Shown here: one piece after another, positions 33,872-41,711 of the stretch
Numbering within the stretch: the stretch's first letter is position 1
Layout of the letters: the number at the start of each line of letters is the position of its first letter
Origin: CALNYX01 sp942490925
GTDB lineage: Bacteria; Chlamydiota; Chlamydiia; Chlamydiales; JAAKFR01
Direction of reading: 5' to 3'
Length of the DNA: 64,000 bases
NCBI GenBank assembly: GCA_942490925.1
Contig: CALNYX010000017.1
Location: forward strand, 1,054,001 to 1,118,000
Notes under the pieces: generated by a model
Seen by the model: only the letters and a program-made list of their open reading frames with translations
Databases searched by the model: none
What the model was told of the DNA's origin: nothing
Translations under genes and position numbers: made by a program

Positions 33872-35905
33872 TCGCAAGGCATTAAAAATCACGATTAGGG
33901 TTGCTCCTGTATCGGCTGCTATGGCCATCCAAAGTGTCGCAAGGTTACTCAGTGCAAGCATCACAAAAAGCAGTTTGACGCCCAAGGCAAACCAGATGTT
34001 TTGACGAATGATTTTTAAGACTCGATGTGAGTAGCGGATAAGCCAAGGAAGTTTGGTCAAATCATCTGACATGAGCGCAATGTCGCTGGTTTCAATCGCA
34101 ACATCAGTCCCCCTTCCTCCCATCGCAATACCAATAGTTGCAGCCGCCATAGCCGGCGCATCATTGATCCCATCACCAATCATGCCAACTTTCTCCCACT
34201 TGTCGATCAGCGCCTGGATTTCATTGAGCTTATCCTCTGGTAGAAGTTCAGCTCGATAGGAAATCTGGGCAAGCTTGGCAAGAGAAGCAGCCGTTGGCTC
34301 ATTATCACCAGTAAGCATGACAATCTCTTGAATGCCAGCTTTCTCAATCTCACGCATCGCCTCATACATGTTGCTGCGAGGTTGATCTGCAATACTGATA
34401 AGGCCACAGACATGATCTTCATTGCCAATTGCTACAATCGAATGCCCTGCATCTTCAAGCTCAAGTGCTTTTTGGTGAATCTCTTCTGTCTCTTGACCCA
34501 CTTCATGCATGAACCTGTGACTGCCAATCCAAAAGAGTTTGCCGCGGTAGAGAGCTTGGGCTCCTTTACCCTTCACAACCTGAAAATTGGTAGCCCGTTC
34601 AACTTGCATCCCCTCACCTTTTTTCAAAATGGCGCGTGCAAGTGGATGCTCACTGCCCATTTCAAGGGCCATAGCGCGCTCTAACAGCTCTTCTTCTGTA
34701 TGCCCATTAAAGGGGATGATGCGCTGCACCTCTGGCTCCCCATAGGTCAAGGTCCCTGTTTTATCCACTGCGAGCGCATTGAGTCGACTCACTTCTTCAA
34801 GAAAGACTCCTGACTTGATTAAAATGCCACGCCTTGCAGCCAATGTAAGTCCTGAAACAATACTGACAGGAGTAGAAATCACAAGTGCACATGGGCAGGC
34901 TATGACAAGAATCACAAGCCCTCGATAGATCCAATCAACCCAGGTGCCTGCCATAAATAGTGGCGGAAAAATCATGACCAGTAGCGCAAAGATGAACATC
35001 ACAGGGGTGTAGTATTTCGCAAATGTTTCTACAAACTGTTCGCTATTAGATTGGTTGAGTCTAGCTTGCTCAACAAGCGCAATGATACGTGCTAGGGTTG
35101 TCTCATCTGCTTTTTTGGTGACTTGTAGTTCTAATGCCCCCTCTTGATTAAGTGTCCCAGCATAAAGCTGATCTCCTGACGCTTTGCTCACAGGAATGGA
35201 TTCTCCGGTGATTGTCGATTGATCAACAGAAGAGCTTCCAGAGGTGACAACTCCATCAAGTGGAATCTTTTCTCCTGGTTTTACAAGGATGATCTCGCCT
35301 ACTTTGACGTCCTCAACAGGAACTTCTCCTCTATCTATGACATTTGCAATCTTAGGCGAGAGCTCCATGAGAGAATAGATAGCAGTGTGAGCTCGCTTTA
35401 CACTCCACTGTTCAAGCAGAAGTGCAAGCGAAAAGAGAAAGGCGACGCTCGCCCCTTCAAACCACTGATTAATTGCAATGGCACCTCCGATTGCCACGAT
35501 CATTAAGATGTTCATATCAAAGACAAAGCGGCGAAGCGCAAAAAGGGCTTTAGGAACAACAAACCAGATCCCAAAGAAGATAGAAGCTAAATAGAAGAGG
35601 GGCTGATCGAAGATGAGTGCGCAAGCAAGAGCTGTAAAGCTTGCAATACAGAAAATGAGTCTACCTTGCTTTTGCCAAAATGACTCTACTTGTTTTCCCC
35701 AAATTGCAGCTGTTAACCCGACTTGTGAAACATGATGTTGAATCTGCTCTGAGGTGATCTGCTGGGGATCATAGTGAACAACCATCTTCGCTTGAAGAGT
35801 ATTGAACTCTAGCTTTTCAATTCCAGCAGCAGGTAGAAGCGCTTTTTTGAGCAGGGCTACTTCTTCTGTACAATCAAGACCGATGACTTTATAGGCTGTC
35901 TTCAC
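33857..35905 (-). CDS. Heavy-metal-translocating P1B-type ATPase (Zn/Cd/Pb type)
   Basis: The 682-residue pump has an N-terminal HMA-like domain (about 1-68), membrane helices, the actuator motif TGES (233-236), the ion-site CPC (337-339), the phosphorylation site DKTGTLT (Asp381) and GDGINDAPA. CPC with this layout fits ZntA/CadA exporters, although copper pumps share it. The HMA motif reads GLDCTEEV, so only one Cys (C12) of the usual CxxC is present. It exports toxic metal from the cytoplasm. It follows argS by 23 bases. Confidence 0.92.
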   Translation of the reverse strand: MKTAYKVIGLDCTEEVALLKKALLPAAGIEKLEFNTLQAKMVVHYDPQQITSEQIQHHVSQVGLTAAIWGKQVESFWQKQGRLIFCIASFTALACALIFDQPLFYLASIFFGIWFVVPKALFALRRFVFDMNILMIVAIGGAIAINQWFEGASVAFLFSLALLLEQWSVKRAHTAIYSLMELSPKIANVIDRGEVPVEDVKVGEIILVKPGEKIPLDGVVTSGSSSVDQSTITGESIPVSKASGDQLYAGTLNQEGALELQVTKKADETTLARIIALVEQARLNQSNSEQFVETFAKYYTPVMFIFALLVMIFPPLFMAGTWVDWIYRGLVILVIACPCALVISTPVSIVSGLTLAARRGILIKSGVFLEEVSRLNALAVDKTGTLTYGEPEVQRIIPFNGHTEEELLERAMALEMGSEHPLARAILKKGEGMQVERATNFQVVKGKGAQALYRGKLFWIGSHRFMHEVGQETEEIHQKALELEDAGHSIVAIGNEDHVCGLISIADQPRSNMYEAMREIEKAGIQEIVMLTGDNEPTAASLAKLAQISYRAELLPEDKLNEIQALIDKWEKVGMIGDGINDAPAMAAATIGIAMGGRGTDVAIETSDIALMSDDLTKLPWLIRYSHRVLKIIRQNIWFALGVKLLFVMLALSNLATLWMAIAADTGATLIVIFNALRLLRD

Positions 35906-35928
35906 AAATCGGGAGTGTGCAAAATTCG

Positions 35929-37599
35929 CTACATCCGGTCAACGGTTTTCAACCCTAAGATATCAAGCCCCTGTTTCATCACACGCTCAACAGCTTCACA
36001 GAGGAGTAAGCGTCTATTTTGCTCAGGGCTCCCTTCAACACGGCAATCGCGGAAAAAGGCATTGAACTTTTGAGCAAGCTGATAGAGATAGTCCGTGAGC
36101 TGATTGGGAAGAAGCTCCTCTTGCATCTGATCTAACATCTCGTGAAAACGGAGTAAATGCAGGCCTAGATCAATTTCTGAAGGGTGCTCAAGCACAATTT
36201 TTTCGCCAGCCGTGTTGCCGTTTTGAACTTTCCGTTTGATACCTGCAATGCGAACATATGAATAGAGAATGAATGCTGCCGTATTCCCTTCAAAGCGGAG
36301 CATTCGCTCGTAACTAAAGACGTAATCACCCACGCGGTTGCAAGAGAGGTCGGCGTATTTAACAGCATCAATACCAAGAATTTGCGCAACACCGTGTACG
36401 TCGGTGATTTCGTGTTCACGCTCTGACAAAATTTTCTCTGCTTTTTGCTGCGCATTGTGGAGCAAATCGGCCAATCTTTCCACTTCACCTGAACGGGTTT
36501 TAAATTTCTTACCGTCTGGACCAAGAACCACTCCAAAAGGGACATGGTCAAAGCGAACTTTTGCAGGGTCGAGATAGCCAGCTTTTTCTGCGGTTAGGCG
36601 AATAAGCTGAAAATGCAAACTCTGACCAGCATCTGTCACAATGATAATACGATCGGCCTTCTCTTCATTGATGCGGTGTGTGATGGCTGCCATATCGGTG
36701 GTGTCATAGTTGTAGCCTCCATCTGACTTCTGCACCATCAGTGGGATTTTATGTCCCTCGTGGAACACGCACTTTGCCCCTTCTGAAAGTGAAATCAATC
36801 CTTTTTTCTCAAGATCTTCTACAACACCAGCTAGACGTGAGTTGTAAAATGACTCTCCTCGCTCTTCGATTTTTATATCAAGCAGCTGATAAACTTCTTG
36901 GAAGGCTTGGCGTGAAATTTCACAGATCACCTTCCAAAGGTGCAGAGCCTCTGGCTTACCAGCTTGCAATTCAACAACAGCTGTGCGCGCGCGCTCCTTA
37001 AAGGCTGGATCCTCATCGAAGCGCCCCTTTGAAGCGCGGTACCATGTCATCAGCGTTGGTAAATCGGCCGGCTCTTTTTTCTCCTCTTGCATGTAGGCAA
37101 TGAGCATTCCAAAAGCTGTCCCCCAATCCCCAACATGATTGAGTCGGACAACATCATGCCCTACAAATTCAAAAAGACGCGCTAAACAATCTCCAATGAT
37201 TGTTGAACGTAGATGTCCTACATGCATCTCTTTGGCAATGTTTGGAGAGGAGAAATCAACAATAATTCGCTGTTTTTTTTTCGGCAGAGAAATTCCTAGA
37301 CGTGGATCGTGGACAAGTCTGTTGATTTGCTCAGAGAGAAATTCAGGATTGAGCGTCAGATTGATGAAGCCTGGGCCTGCCACCTCTACTTTTAAAAAAA
37401 TATCTTTACTAAGACTATCTGCAATCTCTTGTGCGATCTCTCTAGGTGGCTTTTTTGCCAGCTTGGCGAGTTTCATGGCGCTATTACACTGGTAGTGGCC
37501 AAACTGGGGCTGCGTTGCAGGGGTAATATTTGGCGTTTCGTTGCTCGATGGAAAAGCGTCAGCTAGCTTGCTCGTAATTATTTGAATGAGTGGTTGCAT
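35929..37599 (-). CDS. argS: Arginyl-tRNA synthetase
   Basis: The 556-residue class I synthetase has the HIGH motif as HVGH (126-129, context MHVGHLRSTIIGD). The KMSK position is degenerate (KKFKTRSG), as in many ArgS. The C-terminal DALR anticodon domain covers about the last 110 residues. It charges tRNA-Arg and needs the tRNA for amino acid activation. Synteny with murA and plsC is retained loosely from Chlamydia, but an unrelated gene now separates it from plsC. Confidence 0.97.
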   Translation of the reverse strand: MQPLIQIITSKLADAFPSSNETPNITPATQPQFGHYQCNSAMKLAKLAKKPPREIAQEIADSLSKDIFLKVEVAGPGFINLTLNPEFLSEQINRLVHDPRLGISLPKKKQRIIVDFSSPNIAKEMHVGHLRSTIIGDCLARLFEFVGHDVVRLNHVGDWGTAFGMLIAYMQEEKKEPADLPTLMTWYRASKGRFDEDPAFKERARTAVVELQAGKPEALHLWKVICEISRQAFQEVYQLLDIKIEERGESFYNSRLAGVVEDLEKKGLISLSEGAKCVFHEGHKIPLMVQKSDGGYNYDTTDMAAITHRINEEKADRIIIVTDAGQSLHFQLIRLTAEKAGYLDPAKVRFDHVPFGVVLGPDGKKFKTRSGEVERLADLLHNAQQKAEKILSEREHEITDVHGVAQILGIDAVKYADLSCNRVGDYVFSYERMLRFEGNTAAFILYSYVRIAGIKRKVQNGNTAGEKIVLEHPSEIDLGLHLLRFHEMLDQMQEELLPNQLTDYLYQLAQKFNAFFRDCRVEGSPEQNRRLLLCEAVERVMKQGLDILGLKTVDRM

Positions 37600-37683
37600 A
37601 GAGGAAAGAGTAGCAAATTCACCTCAATAAAGCCAAGGATAAGAATTAACCTGATCTTAATGCAATTAAGTTACAATATTAAT

Positions 37684-38511
37684 ATGGAAATATTAGGGGA
37701 CATTAGATTAATAGATCAAAACCAGCTATTAGAACCAAAACTCTCACATAAGAGTTCTGAGGTGCTTGATCGTATTCTTCATATTATTCGTGAGATTTTT
37801 TACTCACTTGTGATGTTTTTTGAGCTTGCAGACATTCGCATGACAGCATGGCGATTCAAAGAGCGTGATGTTCAAATTATTGGTTATTCAATCAATATTC
37901 CTAATGCTGAGGCGCGTGAGCTCTTTGATGACACGATGCGCTACCAAATCAATGAATTAGTCCGCTCAGCCCTTCCTCAAACTGCCCCGTCAGCTATTGT
38001 AATGACTGGTGTTTTAGACGGTCAGTGTCATGGAGCAACTGTTTTTGCCTTAGGAGAATACGCTCGTCATCATGACATCAAAAAGGTTGCCAAAAGTTTG
38101 GAGCATGGCGTGCCGCGCAAGGCGTGTGAAATTCAGGCGATCTATGAAGCAACTGAGCCAGAAAATCCTAGTGCGAGTTTCCAGTTTGTTGGGATGGAAG
38201 TTGAGCAGAGGCTTTGTTCTGGCAGATATGACCAACTTGTAGTTCCTCAAGATGATGGTCTCTATTCGTTTGGATTCCCTTCAGACAAAACAACAAGCCA
38301 TTGTGTTGGCTTCATTATTGAAGGAGAGATCTGTTACTTTATCAATGTTGAGTTTGGTATCATACAAGCTCCTAAGGAGCGTTTAGCTTGCATCATTGAA
38401 AAAGAGATCGCCTTTCATGACAAAAGGCAACATTCATCTACAGGTTGGATGATTCATAAAGTCAGGGAGGCGTCCCCTTCGCACCAGCCAAATACCAGTC
38501 ACGCAAGTTAG
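37684..38511 (+). CDS. Hypothetical protein with a papain/C58-like Cys-His-Asn pattern (effector candidate)
   Basis: I start at ATG 37684 (275 residues); the longer frame to 37582 overlaps argS. The sequence shows GVLDGQCHGATVFALGEY with Cys115, then SHCVGFIIEGE with His206, then CYFINVEFG with Asn221. Order, spacing and surroundings recall C58 peptidases (YopT, AvrPphB, and the domain in chlamydial LifA-like toxins), where a Cys on a helix is followed by GHA and a FFDPNxG strand. The third position is Asn rather than Asp. There is no signal peptide, as expected of a type III substrate. It breaks the argS-plsC neighbourhood and overlaps plsC by 50 bases tail-to-tail. The protease call is inference. 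Confidence 0.5.
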   Translation: MEILGDIRLIDQNQLLEPKLSHKSSEVLDRILHIIREIFYSLVMFFELADIRMTAWRFKERDVQIIGYSINIPNAEARELFDDTMRYQINELVRSALPQTAPSAIVMTGVLDGQCHGATVFALGEYARHHDIKKVAKSLEHGVPRKACEIQAIYEATEPENPSASFQFVGMEVEQRLCSGRYDQLVVPQDDGLYSFGFPSDKTTSHCVGFIIEGEICYFINVEFGIIQAPKERLACIIEKEIAFHDKRQHSSTGWMIHKVREASPSHQPNTSHAS

Positions 38512-39109
38512 CAATCGCATTCATAATATCTTTCACAATCTGCTTTTGAGCCTCTTTGCGATCCATCCCTTCTAAATGGGAAAAGTCAATTGGCGAACCA
38601 AATACACAGACTGTCTTCCCAAAAAGTTTGGGATATTTCATGTGGCTGCTCCATGCCTCAAAAGTTCCGTGGATGTAGGTTGGAATGACAGGACAGTGAC
38701 ACCTTTGAACGAGCAGGCCAATTCCTGCTTGTCCCTCTTGCAGTTGACCATCTGAAGAGCGACTTCCTTCTGGAAAAAGTACGACATATCTCCCCTCTTC
38801 AACAAACTGTGGAATCAGTTTAAAAACTTGCGCATTTCCTTTTCCTTGCTTAACAGGATGGACACCGATATGTTTGAGAAACCAGCCGACAAACCCTTTG
38901 AAAAGGGTGTCACGCGCAAGGTAGCGCATCAATTTGGGATAGAGAGAGTAGCCGATGACAGGCGGATCGAGAAATGAGAGATGGTTAGAAGCGATTAAAG
39001 CTCCCTGTTTGGGCAGATTTTTTCGGCCATATACCCGATTGCGGTAACAAAGACCAAGTAACGGCGAAAAAACAGCTGTAACAAAGGTAGTGACAAGAAA
39101 ATTCATCAT
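38462..39109 (-). CDS. plsC: 1-acyl-sn-glycerol-3-phosphate acyltransferase
   Basis: The 215-residue membrane acyltransferase has an N-terminal hydrophobic segment, the catalytic NHLSFLD (His43, Asp48) and FPEGSRSSDG, which binds the glycerol phosphate. It makes phosphatidic acid from lysophosphatidic acid. It overlaps cmk by four bases and is last in the uppS-cdsA-cmk-plsC operon. An unrelated gene converges on it. Confidence 0.95.
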   Translation of the reverse strand: MMNFLVTTFVTAVFSPLLGLCYRNRVYGRKNLPKQGALIASNHLSFLDPPVIGYSLYPKLMRYLARDTLFKGFVGWFLKHIGVHPVKQGKGNAQVFKLIPQFVEEGRYVVLFPEGSRSSDGQLQEGQAGIGLLVQRCHCPVIPTYIHGTFEAWSSHMKYPKLFGKTVCVFGSPIDFSHLEGMDRKEAQKQIVKDIMNAIANLRDWYLAGAKGTPP

Positions 39110-39735
39110 TTGATTAACCTCAAAATGGCTTCAATAACTTCATCTATTGAAAGCGTTGAAGTATCGACTAAATGTGCATCCTCAGCCTGTTTTAAGGGCG
39201 AAACTTCACGCGTTGAATCTAGATGGTCACGTTTAAGAATGTTTTGTAGCACCTCTTTGTGGCTCTGCTTGCCATCTAATTCTTTGTAGCGCCGCTCAGC
39301 GCGCACTTCTGGAGCTGCTGTGAGAAAAAATTTATGCTCAGCATTTGGAAAAACTACTGTTCCAATATCCCGCCCTTCAAAAACCGCATCTTTTTTTTCA
39401 CCAAACTTTCGTTGGATATTCACCAAATGCTGGCGTACAATCGACTTTGCAGCGACTTCTGAAACGTATTGCGTCACTTCTCGAGTTCGAATTGCCTCTG
39501 TTACATCCTCTGAACCGACATAATAACGTTTATCTTTTATATCGAACAAAAACCCTTCTAGAAGTTGTTTTAAGGCAGATTCATCTTCCAGGTTAATCTT
39601 GTTTTGGAGCACACAAAATGTAACGGCGCGATACATAGCGCCCGTATCAAAGTAGTTAACTCCAAGTTTCTCTGCGACTTTTTTTGCGACTGTTGTCTTT
39701 CCTGTTCCAGCAGGGCCATCAATCGTAATAATCAT
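39106..39735 (-). CDS. cmk: Cytidylate kinase
   Basis: The 209-residue kinase has the P-loop GPAGTGKTTVAKK (about 6-18), the CMP-binding NYFDTGAMYRAVT stretch and EGRDIGTVVFP. It phosphorylates CMP and dCMP. It overlaps cdsA and plsC by four bases each, so the CTP-using CdsA and the phosphatidate-making PlsC are co-expressed with it. Confidence 0.96.
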   Translation of the reverse strand: MIITIDGPAGTGKTTVAKKVAEKLGVNYFDTGAMYRAVTFCVLQNKINLEDESALKQLLEGFLFDIKDKRYYVGSEDVTEAIRTREVTQYVSEVAAKSIVRQHLVNIQRKFGEKKDAVFEGRDIGTVVFPNAEHKFFLTAAPEVRAERRYKELDGKQSHKEVLQNILKRDHLDSTREVSPLKQAEDAHLVDTSTLSIDEVIEAILRLIK

Positions 39736-40628
39736 GTGTACATGACCCTAAGAAACAAGTAGACAATTGGAGCCGTGAACAAAATGGAGTCAGCCATGTC
39801 TAAAACACCTCCAACACCAGGAAGGCCATTGCTATCCTTCACATCAGCATCCCGTTTTAACATTGACTCTGCCAAGTCTCCGATCTGCCCAAAAAATCCG
39901 ATGATCAGTCCAAACCAAATTGATCCTACATAAGTGAAGTCTTGGAAGACATGCCCAAACCGTTTACCCAAATAGCAGATAAGGAGACTGACTAAAACTG
40001 ATCCAACAAGTCCACCTAATGCTCCTTCCAAGGTTTTATTTGGGCTGAGGTGCATGGCGAGCTTCCGCTTTCCAAAGAACCGACCGACAAAATAGCCTCC
40101 CATATCAGCACTCTTAGTGACCGCAAGAAGATAGAGAATCCACCAACTCCCTTGAAAATGGAGATCTTCCATTCCATTGTAGGAGAAAAAATAGACAGTT
40201 CGAATGACTAAGCCAAAAGGAATAGCAATATAAACAACACCAAGAAAGGTAGTCGAGATGTTGAGCAGCGATGAGCTATCTTTATAGGCATAGTAGACAA
40301 AACAGGAAAAAAATGCGAGGGCAAGCACGATCTCAGGAATGCGCTGCCAGAGGGATTCCCAATAAAGATGTGGCCCCTGCGTTTTGTAAAAAGATGCCAG
40401 CACGTACAAAACAGTGGCAACCAAACCAAGAGTAATCGCTGGGTCGAGATTTTTTTTCTTAAGCAGTTGAAAGTATTCCCAAAGAGCAAGACCTGAAAAT
40501 GCCGCAACTGCCGCTGCAAATATCCATCTAAACGTCTGATACTCTGCGAAGAAAATGAATAGCGCTATGATAATTGCGCTTACTCCATTAATCAGGAGGC
40601 GATGTCCAAGATCGTGATGTTTTTTCAT
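39732..40628 (-). CDS. cdsA: Phosphatidate cytidylyltransferase
   Basis: I take the ATG at 40628, which overlaps the uppS stop as ATGA (298 residues); the longer frame to 40703 lies inside uppS. The protein has about eight membrane segments and the C-terminal CDP-diglyceride signature, SMLKRDADVKDSNGLPGVGG then DMADS. It makes CDP-diacylglycerol from CTP and phosphatidate at the inner membrane. Neighbours provide the acid (PlsC) and pyrimidine nucleotide (Cmk). Confidence 0.95.
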   Translation of the reverse strand: MKKHHDLGHRLLINGVSAIIIALFIFFAEYQTFRWIFAAAVAAFSGLALWEYFQLLKKKNLDPAITLGLVATVLYVLASFYKTQGPHLYWESLWQRIPEIVLALAFFSCFVYYAYKDSSSLLNISTTFLGVVYIAIPFGLVIRTVYFFSYNGMEDLHFQGSWWILYLLAVTKSADMGGYFVGRFFGKRKLAMHLSPNKTLEGALGGLVGSVLVSLLICYLGKRFGHVFQDFTYVGSIWFGLIIGFFGQIGDLAESMLKRDADVKDSNGLPGVGGVLDMADSILFTAPIVYLFLRVMYT

Positions 40629-41392
40629 TTGCCAATCCGCCTCTCTCGCTCTTGGTAATGTAATAGAGCATCGAGCAAATCTTGTGGAGCAAAATCTGGC
40701 CAAAGCACATCTGTCACATAGACTTCACTGTATGCTATCTGCCAAAGAAGGAAGTTACTCAAGCGCATTTCGCCACTTGTTCGAATCAATAGCTCTGGAT
40801 CTGAAAGATGGCCCGTATCAAGATAGCGCCCAATTAACTCTTCAGAAATCTGCTTAACTGAAACCTTCTCCTGTTTGACGTCATGTGCAATCGCCTGAAT
40901 GGCGCGACGCATCTCATCACGTCCACCATAATTAAGTGCTACATTGAGCCCCAGCTTTTGACCTCGACGTGTTGCCTTTACCGTTTTTTGTATCTCTTCT
41001 CTCACTTCTTTTGAAAAAGGCTTGAGGTTTCCAAGAACACGGAAACAGACTCCCTCATCGATCATTTTAGAGCGCTCTTTTTTCAAATAGTCAACTAAAA
41101 TGCCCATCAATGTCTTCACCTCTTCAGGAGAACGCTTCCAATTTTCCGTTGAAAAGGCATAGACGGTCAGCTCCTGAATTCCGATTTCACTGGCAGCTTC
41201 TGTAATTATCGAGAGCGTCTCAGCTCCCTGCCAATGTCCCGAGAGAGGATTTATCTTGCGTAAAGTTTGTCTGCGCGCCCAACGGCGATTGCCATCCATT
41301 ATAATAGCGACATGTTGAGGCACATGTTCGAGCATCGCAAGATCATCTACACTAAAGTGCGTCGCTTTCTGAGAAATTTGAGCAATCGTCAT
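40625..41392 (-). CDS. uppS: Isoprenyl (undecaprenyl) diphosphate synthase
   Basis: The 255-residue cis-prenyltransferase has HVAIIMDGNRRWAR (catalytic Asp in MDGNRRW), FSTENWKRS, and the C-terminal LLIRTSGEMRLSNFLLWQ with its Arg and Ser ligands of isopentenyl diphosphate. It makes the lipid carrier for cell-envelope glycans, relevant to the glycosyltransferases elsewhere in the window. It heads the uppS-cdsA-cmk-plsC operon. Confidence 0.96.
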   Translation of the reverse strand: MTIAQISQKATHFSVDDLAMLEHVPQHVAIIMDGNRRWARRQTLRKINPLSGHWQGAETLSIITEAASEIGIQELTVYAFSTENWKRSPEEVKTLMGILVDYLKKERSKMIDEGVCFRVLGNLKPFSKEVREEIQKTVKATRRGQKLGLNVALNYGGRDEMRRAIQAIAHDVKQEKVSVKQISEELIGRYLDTGHLSDPELLIRTSGEMRLSNFLLWQIAYSEVYVTDVLWPDFAPQDLLDALLHYQERERRIGK

Positions 41393-41474
41393 TGTTTAAT
41401 AAAAAGTTGATTCGACTGACTGAGTCACTATACACAAGACGCTTTTTTTTACAAAGTGCGGCGTTTTTGCTCTT

Positions 41475-41637
41475 AGGAGCCTCTGAATAATGAAGGTTTT
41501 GGAGACTTCGGTGAAGTTTGTGACAGAGCTAAGTTTGGAGCCCTACATTAACCCCTTGTGGGTTAGTGAGGGCGAAAACGACGATCTGGCGCAAATTGCG
41601 CTGGAGGATGCAAAGCCAGCATTACTCAGAGGTTCCT
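41475..41637. repeat. Imperfect long inverted repeat, possible small non-coding element
   Basis: Bases 41475-41492 and 41620-41637 are reverse complements at 16 of 18 positions, enclosing 127 bases without a plausible ORF. The size resembles the tRNA-side element (79-185, 18-bp arms). The sequence GGAGCCTCTGAA of its left arm recurs at 62274-62285 before the SWIB gene. It fills most of the 319-base gap between uppS and secDF (41393-41711). Confidence 0.55.
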
Positions 41638-41650
41638 TAACGGAGGACCC

Positions 41651-41679
41651 TTGACAGATAGCAAAGAAGGTGATATCTT
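41651..41679 (+). promoter_or_regulatory. Predicted housekeeping-type promoter of secDF-recJ
   Basis: TTGACA (41651-41656), a 17-base spacer and TATCTT (41674-41679) form a near-consensus promoter. The leader to the ATG at 41712 is about 25 bases and includes AAGGAATG as the ribosome site. It begins 13 bases after the end of the inverted repeat. Confidence 0.75.
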
Positions 41680-41711
41680 CGCTTGATTCACAAATATATA
41701 AGGAATGACAT

